Source: DASVTR01 sp033855775 (GTDB lineage: Bacteria > Acidobacteriota > Blastocatellia > Pyrinomonadales > Pyrinomonadaceae). From it: 57,134 nt of DNA. The notes beneath the pieces are model-generated. The model had not been told where the DNA came from. It did not search any database and saw nothing but the letters and a program-made list of their open reading frames with translations. The position numbers were made by a program, and so were the translations under genes. Position 1 is the first letter of the stretch, and the number at the start of each line of letters is the position of its first letter. Below, piece after piece: positions 51,833 through 57,134 of the stretch. Location: contig JAWVFT010000135.1 in NCBI GenBank assembly GCA_033855775.1, positions 1-57,134 of the forward strand. Direction: 5' to 3'.

Positions 51833-53920
51833 TTAATTGCCCTGTCTTCCGTTCAACTTCGCTTTCAGTCTGGCTGTCTTGTCACCTTCGAGGGAGAGGG
51901 ACAAAGCTTTTTGCCAGGCGGAGCGCGCCAGTTCCGCTTTGCCCTGACGATGATAGAGGTCGCCCAGATGCTCTTGAATGGTGGACGATGTTGAGTTGCG
52001 GCGTGCGGCCTCTTTTAGATTGCGTTCGGCATTTTCCAACTGGCCGAGCTTGAAATAAACCCACCCGAGGCTGTCGAGATACGACGAGTTGGTAGGTTCG
52101 GCGCGGACGGCGCGTTGGATGAGTTCGAGCGCTTCATTGAGACGCTCGTTTCGCTCGACCAGAAAGTAGCCCAGATTGTTAAGGGCAGTTGCGTTGTCAG
52201 GCTCTTTAGTGAGCACGCGCCGCAGTGATTCCTCGGAGCCGTTGATGTCACCGGCGCGGTCTTGCGCGGAAGAGAGCGTAATCAGCGCCGCCGTTTGCAA
52301 ATCTGTTCGTTCAGCCGGGGCAAGAGCGAGGGCTTTGCGAGCGGCCTCGATGGCTTCGCGCCCGCGCCCGGCCTGCGTGTAGAGGCTGGAGATGGTCAGA
52401 TACTCATCGAAGTCTTCGAGCGAGCCTTTGAGTTGAGGCTGCAAGAGGGCGACGGCTTCGTCAACGCGTCCGAGGTCGGCCAGCGTTTCTGCTTCAAGAC
52501 GCATAAAGCCGCTCTGTTCGGGAAAGCGTTGGCGCGCGGCGCGAATGGCTTGCAAGGCTTCGCTGCGTTTTCCCTGAAAGCGTAGGAAGGCTATTTGCTG
52601 CTCGTCGGCGGTGGGGTCTTCTTTGCCGAGAAGCGCGCGCGTCCTTTCAATCGTAGCCGAAGCATCGTTGATGAGCCCGGCACTCTTCTGCAAGTCAAGA
52701 ATGTGCTGAAGAATGACAACGGCAAACTCGCGCTCTTCGTCCGACGCGAGCAAGGCGTTGCCGATGCCCTGATCTTTGAGGGCTTCTTCGTAAACGGCGA
52801 TGGCGTCTTGATGGCGCAAGGCATCGGAAAGAAGCTTGGCGAGATAGAGACGCAGCATTCGCTGTTCTTGCTCGCCCTGCGGCTGCTTTGACATGGCCGC
52901 GCGAATCGTCGCCACGGCTTCGTCAATTTTGCCCGAGCGGGCCTGGATACGGGCCAGAAGGCGCGGCAGCGATGGATTGGCAGGGTCAGCCGCAATCATT
53001 CGCTGCAATTCGGCGGCGGCTTTTTCGTTGTTGCCGCCTGCTTCCAGGGCTTGCGCCAGCAGTTCGGAGTAATCTTTATTCTCAGGATTGAGAGCGATAG
53101 CGCGGCGGATGGCGGCGACGGCTTCGGTCGTGCGGCCCGCGGCAATCAGAGCTTCGCCGAGACGCGCGGCGGCGGCATCCGTAGAGAGTTCACGATTAGT
53201 GACGTACTGAAAAAAGCGTGTCTCGGTCGGCGCGGGCGCGGCGGCCCATTGTGTCAGGGCAGCGATAGCTTCCTGAGCGCGTCCGGTCGCTTGATAAAAC
53301 TCGCCGAGCAAGGCCCACGACTCCGCATCGTTGGAATCAAGCCGCGCCACTTCTTTCAACTCCTGAACAGCGCGCTCGGCGAAGGTCTTGTCGAGCTTGC
53401 CTTCACGCAGTCCGCTCTTGAGCGTGTAGATGCGCGAGAGCAAGCGATGCGCGCCGAAGCTGTTGGGGTCAATGCGCGCGGCCTGTGAAGCTTCACGAGT
53501 CGCCGTGTCGAAATCCTGCGGCGGATAATAGAAGGCAAGCTCTGCGAGGGCCGCATGAGCTTCGGCGAGCGACGGGTCGAGCGACGCGGCGGACTGAAAA
53601 GCCTGCCGCGCGAGTCGCAGCGAGGCTGCCGTGGTGACGCGCCGCGCGTCGCTCAGCAGTCGTTGTCCTTCGAGCAGTTTCGCGTAAGCCTGTTCGCGTT
53701 GCTCGCGCGAGGCGGTTTGTTGCGGCGAAGGAGAAGACGAAGCGGGCTGCGGCTGTGGCGTCGAATTTTGTGGAGCCGGTTCATTAACTACGGGCTTGGC
53801 TTGCGCGGGAGTCGTTGACGGAGCGGCAGTCTGGGCTTGCGTCGTTGACCACTGCGCGAAGGTCGTGGCCGAGACAAAGAGCAGCCCGTAGATAGTGGCG
53901 ATGCGAGAAAAGCTCTTCAA
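51833..53920 (-). CDS. Exported tetratricopeptide-repeat protein
   Basis: The protein is 695 aa, started at TTG 53920. That start has RBS AGGGAAG and overlaps the upstream stop as TTGA. The result MKSFSRIATIYGLLFVSATT then FAQ is a signal peptide. A longer frame to 54265 only shadows the upstream membrane protein. After a Pro/Ala/Gln-rich linker come roughly twelve TPR units, for example YLDSLGWVYFKLGQLENAER and LNNLGYFLVERNERLNEALE. TPR arrays bind proteins; no enzyme domain is seen. Confidence 0.82.
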   Translation of the reverse strand: MKSFSRIATIYGLLFVSATTFAQWSTTQAQTAAPSTTPAQAKPVVNEPAPQNSTPQPQPASSSPSPQQTASREQREQAYAKLLEGQRLLSDARRVTTAASLRLARQAFQSAASLDPSLAEAHAALAELAFYYPPQDFDTATREASQAARIDPNSFGAHRLLSRIYTLKSGLREGKLDKTFAERAVQELKEVARLDSNDAESWALLGEFYQATGRAQEAIAALTQWAAAPAPTETRFFQYVTNRELSTDAAAARLGEALIAAGRTTEAVAAIRRAIALNPENKDYSELLAQALEAGGNNEKAAAELQRMIAADPANPSLPRLLARIQARSGKIDEAVATIRAAMSKQPQGEQEQRMLRLYLAKLLSDALRHQDAIAVYEEALKDQGIGNALLASDEEREFAVVILQHILDLQKSAGLINDASATIERTRALLGKEDPTADEQQIAFLRFQGKRSEALQAIRAARQRFPEQSGFMRLEAETLADLGRVDEAVALLQPQLKGSLEDFDEYLTISSLYTQAGRGREAIEAARKALALAPAERTDLQTAALITLSSAQDRAGDINGSEESLRRVLTKEPDNATALNNLGYFLVERNERLNEALELIQRAVRAEPTNSSYLDSLGWVYFKLGQLENAERNLKEAARRNSTSSTIQEHLGDLYHRQGKAELARSAWQKALSLSLEGDKTARLKAKLNGRQGN

Positions 53921-54432
53921 GCTATCTTCCCTTTCATTGATGACGCGTCTACGATGCCCTCTTGCTCCATCCCGCGAACCAGACGTTGCCAGGCGGACTT
54001 TCGCGGATAGCAGTAGAGCAGGACGACGAGCGCGACGCCTCCGGCGCGCAGCATGTCCCAGGGCTCTCCCGTCAGCATCGCCAGAATGAAGCCCATCAAA
54101 GCGCACGCGCCGCCGATGAAGGCGATTTGCAGCGTCGTTCCCTGCAAGGTCGCCAGCAGTCCCGAGATGCCGCGCAGGGCGGCGATGTCCTGCAAGCGCG
54201 TGACATTGAATCTGGTGCGGCGCAAGGGGAACGCGCCGAGGCCGGAGATGAGGATTAAGACCCATAGCAGCTTGATGAGCGTCGGGTCGCCGGGACGATG
54301 AAGAAAGTTTTTGGCGGCGAAGGCAATGCCGACGAGCGCGAGCGTCAGGGCCAGCATAGCGTTGACGACCATCGCCGCGATGCGATGGCGGCGGGCCAAC
54401 TCGTCTTTATTGCTATCGTTTGCTTGTGCCAT
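53917..54432 (-). CDS. Small integral membrane protein of unknown function
   Basis: The protein is 171 aa from MAQANDSNKDELARRHR at 54432, where GAGGGG provides an RBS; a frame to 54624 is unsupported. It has about four hydrophobic segments (residues ~22-42, 52-70, 96-118, 126-145). No family is recognised. It overlaps the TPR gene by TTGA, so the two are probably translated together. Confidence 0.72.
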   Translation of the reverse strand: MAQANDSNKDELARRHRIAAMVVNAMLALTLALVGIAFAAKNFLHRPGDPTLIKLLWVLILISGLGAFPLRRTRFNVTRLQDIAALRGISGLLATLQGTTLQIAFIGGACALMGFILAMLTGEPWDMLRAGGVALVVLLYCYPRKSAWQRLVRGMEQEGIVDASSMKGKIA

Positions 54433-54616
54433 AATCCCCTCGTCCGCTCGGGCGTGCTCGACTTGCTGCGCAAAGTGTTGAAAGCGGAAGCTAACAGTTG
54501 AAAGTTTAGCATTCGCCTTTCGCCTGTAGCAAACAGATGACTGGCGGGCGTTGGAGGTTTTCTGCGATGAGCTTGTTGAAGGCGAACGCGCGCTTGAGGC
54601 TGACGGACGAAGGCCG

Positions 54617-54650
54617 GCCGTCAAAGAGAATCAAAAGTCTCTTTGACGGC
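54617..54650 (-). terminator. Perfect 13-bp hairpin after the BamD-like gene
   Basis: GCCGTCAAAGAGA (54617-54629) pairs with TCTCTTTGACGGC (54638-54650), with an 8-base loop. It lies 10 bases after the BamD-like stop and would end that transcript. No long T-tract follows. Confidence 0.72.
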
Positions 54651-54660
54651 TGGCTGGCGT

Positions 54661-56226
54661 TTACGGTTTTGTTCCGTTGGTCGCGCCGTTGGTCGAAGCA
54701 GGAGACGTGGTTGCGGGGGCAGTCGTGTTTGAGATAGGCGCCGTCGCGGGCTTGGCCGGTTGTTGAGCCGGTGTCGCTTGCGGGAACGTGCGCGCGGGCG
54801 CGCGGCGCTGGACGGGAGCCACGGGCGTGATGTTGGAGGGAAGCTGTCCGCCATTCTCCAAAGCGCGGTCAATCAAGTCGCTGCCCTTGTGGTCTTTGCT
54901 GATGATGACGCCGTTGTTATCGACCGTGACGGGAGTCGTGCCGAGCAGTTCCTGCAACAGTCTGGCCGTCATCGACTGGCTCGGCGGGTCGCCGGGCAGT
55001 CCGGTTTTAATCGGGTCAGGAGCGGGGATTTCCGCGCCGATGACGTTCAGTTGCTCCTTGGCCTTTTCCGCATATTCGCTGTTCGGAAAATCTCTGACGA
55101 TACGCTGAAACTGCTTGGCGGCTTCGTCAGGCTCTTCTTCCTGCTGGTACGTGACGCCATAGCGAAACAGCACGCGCGCCATCCATGAAAAGTTGGGATA
55201 CCTTTCAATCACTTCTCGATAGCGCGACTGCGCGCCCTTCAGCCCGCCCTTCTGCTGGCGGTTGCGCTCGTAGTAAAAGTCGCCAATCTCCATCGTGTGC
55301 AGGCCGAGATTTTCCTGCACTTCGTTGAGGCGCGTCTGCACGGCGGTGCGCAAAGCCGTGTTGGGGAATTGTTGTAAGAGCACCTTCAAACGCTGCTCGG
55401 CCTTGCGCGCGTGCGAGACATCGCGGTCGGCAAGACCCATCTGCCGCATCTCTGCCTCGGCCATCTTCAGCATCACTTGCTCTGCTAAGGGGTCGGTCGG
55501 AAAGAAGGTCAACCAATCTTGATAAGCCGCGCCCGCTTGAATGAGCGAACTCGTCGTGCCTTCCAGATAAAATGAATCTGCGATGGCGAGCTTTGCCAGC
55601 GGAAGAAACGGCGAGTCGGGATAGGTCGTGATGATAGTGTTGAAGAGCAGTCGGCCAGTATCGTAGCCGCTCTTGCGAACCTGCTGCGCGGCTTCGGCAA
55701 AGAGCACGCGGTCGCGTCCGGGCGCGACGGTTCCGGTCAACTCCTCCAACTCTTCGTTACCGCCGCCGCCAAAGATACCCAGAAACTTTCCTTTCTTTTT
55801 CTTCTTCGGCGTGGCCGCGCTCGCGCCGCGCTCGCCGGCGGTCGCCTGTAGTCCGGCCTGCACGCGCGTGTTCAAATCGTTGGCGGAAGTTTCCAGCTTA
55901 TCAATTTGCGTGGCGTCAATACGCTCGGCGCGTTCCTGCTTGCCGTGCAGGTCTGCGACTTCCGAGAGCATGGAATTGACCTCTTGTTCAAGACCACGCA
56001 GGCGCGTGCGCGGGTCGTCGGCGGCTGTCGTCTTGTCGCCTTTGTCCTTGGAGTTCATCACCGCCACGGCGCTGTTGAGCGAGCGACGCAGGCCGTCAAG
56101 ACGCGAGCGCAGGACTTCGAGACGCTGCGCCGGAGAGCCGTCCGTCTGCGCCGAAACAGCGCCAACCGAGCCGCATAAAAGAATCGCACAGAGCGCGATT
56201 AACGAAAGAGAGCGTTTATGAATCAT
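54661..56226 (-). CDS. BamD/YfiO-like tetratricopeptide protein
   Basis: The protein is 521 aa from MIHKRSLSLIALCAILLCG at 56226. A frame to 56301 begins in hairpin DNA and is rejected. A signal peptide ends near VSAQTDG; unlike BamD, no lipobox cysteine is seen. A coiled-coil follows (residues ~35-130), then BamD-like TPR units (LLFNTIITTYPDSPFLPLAK, YQDWLTFFPTDPLAEQVMLK, FQRIVRDFPNSEYAEKAKEQ) and a Pro/Ala/Thr-rich tail. It likely acts in outer-membrane protein assembly, but no other bam gene is near. Confidence 0.8.
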   Translation of the reverse strand: MIHKRSLSLIALCAILLCGSVGAVSAQTDGSPAQRLEVLRSRLDGLRRSLNSAVAVMNSKDKGDKTTAADDPRTRLRGLEQEVNSMLSEVADLHGKQERAERIDATQIDKLETSANDLNTRVQAGLQATAGERGASAATPKKKKKGKFLGIFGGGGNEELEELTGTVAPGRDRVLFAEAAQQVRKSGYDTGRLLFNTIITTYPDSPFLPLAKLAIADSFYLEGTTSSLIQAGAAYQDWLTFFPTDPLAEQVMLKMAEAEMRQMGLADRDVSHARKAEQRLKVLLQQFPNTALRTAVQTRLNEVQENLGLHTMEIGDFYYERNRQQKGGLKGAQSRYREVIERYPNFSWMARVLFRYGVTYQQEEEPDEAAKQFQRIVRDFPNSEYAEKAKEQLNVIGAEIPAPDPIKTGLPGDPPSQSMTARLLQELLGTTPVTVDNNGVIISKDHKGSDLIDRALENGGQLPSNITPVAPVQRRAPARTFPQATPAQQPAKPATAPISNTTAPATTSPASTNGATNGTKP

Positions 56227-56245
56227 AAAAAACCTCCGAATAAAA

Positions 56246-56350
56246 CAGTGACAAGTGATAAGTGACGAGTGAAAAGTTAAATCCGATTGCCCGTCATGCA
56301 TAGTTGCTACTTATTCTTGCTCGTCACTTGTCACTTATCACTCGTCACTG
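56246..56350. repeat. Heptad hairpin, CAGTGAC type (rpe / BamD-like junction)
   Basis: The left arm 56246-56275 reads CAGTGAC AAGTGAT AAGTGAC GAGTGA. The right arm about 56318-56350 mirrors it (CTCGTCA, CTTGTCA, CTTATCA, CTCGTCA, CTG). About 28 bp pair. It lies between rpe and the BamD-like gene. Confidence 0.9.
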
Positions 56351-56355
56351 CGTTT

Positions 56356-57021
56356 CTACGCCCACTGTAGCGTCGCCGCGCGCAAATCGCGGACGGACTG
56401 CGCCGGGTCTGAATGGCCGAAGACGGCGGAACCGGCGACGATGATTTCGGCGCCCGCCGCGACCACTTCAGCAATATTCGTGCGGTCAATGCCGCCATCT
56501 ATCTCGATGCGCGTTTTTAGTCCGCGCTCATCAATCATGCGTTTGAGCCGTCTCACTTTGTCGAGCGAAGTCTCTATAAACTTCTGCCCGCCAAAGCCCG
56601 GATTGACCGACATCACCAAAATATAGTCGGCATATGGCAGGGCTTCGTCCAGAGCGTTGAGCGGCGTCGTCGGATTCAGGACGACACCGGCCATCGCCCC
56701 TTTGCTCTTGATGCTCATCAACGTCCGGTGCAGGTGCGGGTCAACTTCGACATGAACGGAAACCATCGCCGCGCCCGCTTCGACAAATTGTTCGGCATAG
56801 CGTCCCGGCTCCATAATCATCAGATGCGCGTCAATCGGCAGGCGCGTTGCCTGCGCGACCGATTTGACGACCGGAATGCCGACCGTGATGTTCGGCACGA
56901 AATGGCCGTCCATCACATCCACGTGGATGACGCCCGCGCCGCCGCGCTCAGCCGCCGCAATCTCTTCGCCGAGCCGCGTGAAATCAGCCGATAGAATTGA
57001 AGGAGCAATTTCGACCATCAT
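56356..57021 (-). CDS. rpe: Ribulose-phosphate 3-epimerase
   Basis: The protein is 221 aa, a TIM-barrel enzyme that interconverts ribulose-5-P and xylulose-5-P. Motifs are IAPSILSADFTRLGEE, HVDVMDGHFVPNITVG (metal His, Asp), DAHLMI, VMSVNPGFGGQKF and EIDGGID, with GSAVFG near the C-terminus. All are normal. The start region lies at the window edge, with 113 bases upstream that show no gene. Confidence 0.95.
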   Translation of the reverse strand: MMVEIAPSILSADFTRLGEEIAAAERGGAGVIHVDVMDGHFVPNITVGIPVVKSVAQATRLPIDAHLMIMEPGRYAEQFVEAGAAMVSVHVEVDPHLHRTLMSIKSKGAMAGVVLNPTTPLNALDEALPYADYILVMSVNPGFGGQKFIETSLDKVRRLKRMIDERGLKTRIEIDGGIDRTNIAEVVAAGAEIIVAGSAVFGHSDPAQSVRDLRAATLQWA

Positions 57022-57134
57022 TAAAAAGTCTGAACGATGAAGCGGCGCGTCTCGGAAAGTCTTAAGCCAGGAGAGCGGGCGTTTGCCTGGCTCTCGCCGC
57101 TTGACACTTGACCGTCAAGGCGTGCGCGTCGGGT

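Noticed and set aside
53921..54265. N-terminal extension of the TPR protein to 54265
   Set aside because: The extra 115 residues are Arg/His-rich shadow of the membrane-protein gene. A TTG at 53920 with good RBS gives a proper signal peptide.

Overview
The window reads as a chromosomal segment from a Gram-negative, GC-rich bacterium, most plausibly Acidobacteriota and probably class Blastocatellia. This is inferred from the acidobacterial-type VWFA protein, TonB/BamD/TPR envelope proteins, RGG-extended S18, and the dnaB-rplI-rpsR-rpsF-pth-rplY-prs order. By eye most genes are near 60% GC. One gene (RmuC family, 884-2008) is clearly AT-richer. Almost everything is on the minus strand. Plus-strand genes are the preA end, the RmuC-like gene, the VWFA protein, a NodB-like deacetylase, a 101-aa unknown and a TonB protein.

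Layout. 1-4.3 kb: 3' part of preA, an AT-rich RmuC-like gene flanked by a duplicated preA 3' end, and an exported VWFA protein. 4.4-10.6 kb: housekeeping enzymes on the minus strand (NAD(P)H-hydrate dehydratase, histidine phosphatase, SDR, exonuclease III, M20 peptidase, MenC). 10.7-17 kb: a complete SUF iron-sulfur operon (rrf2-sufB-sufC-sufD-sufS-sufU) with a clear sigma70 promoter and an intrinsic terminator. 17-21.6 kb: a NodB-like deacetylase convergent with a tightly overlapping ACP / SDR / AMP-ligase / AAC(3)-like acyltransferase operon. 21.7-33 kb: a TonB-domain protein, then ten co-directional genes that look like one nucleoside uptake and salvage locus (deoA, BMP lipoprotein, ABC ATPase, two permeases, punA, udk, cdd, PsiE-like, exported MTA/SAH-type deaminase). 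33-42.7 kb: ispF, ispD, PIN/TRAM protein, a 101-aa unknown, an SDR lacking its catalytic residues, radA, PlsC-type acyltransferase, ArsC-like protein, glutamate dehydrogenase, an encapsulated-ferritin-like protein and a TonB protein. 42.9-50.8 kb: alr, dnaB, rplI, rpsR, rpsF, pth, rplY, prs, tRNA-Gln and ispE. 50.9-57 kb: CAP-domain protein, TPR protein, membrane protein, BamD-like protein and rpe.

The most striking signal is not a gene. About twenty intergenic spacers hold long imperfect hairpins whose arms are degenerate 7-bp tandem repeats. The heptad differs between loci (GTGACRA, AAAAGTC/CAATGTC, TTCAAGN, GGAAGCN/CAGGAGT, GGGGTTA-like). Within a locus, however, the second arm mirrors the first, including the order of variant heptads. 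Seven members have the terminal signature CAGTGAC...GTCACTG. Nearly all lie between co-directional genes, three of them inside the suf operon. They also supply stop codons and C-terminal residues to ispD, pth, punA and the ArsC-like protein, and create false N-terminal extensions upstream of many real starts. Heptad repeats (STRRs) are known from cyanobacteria. The mirrored-hairpin form at operon junctions is what deserves attention here.
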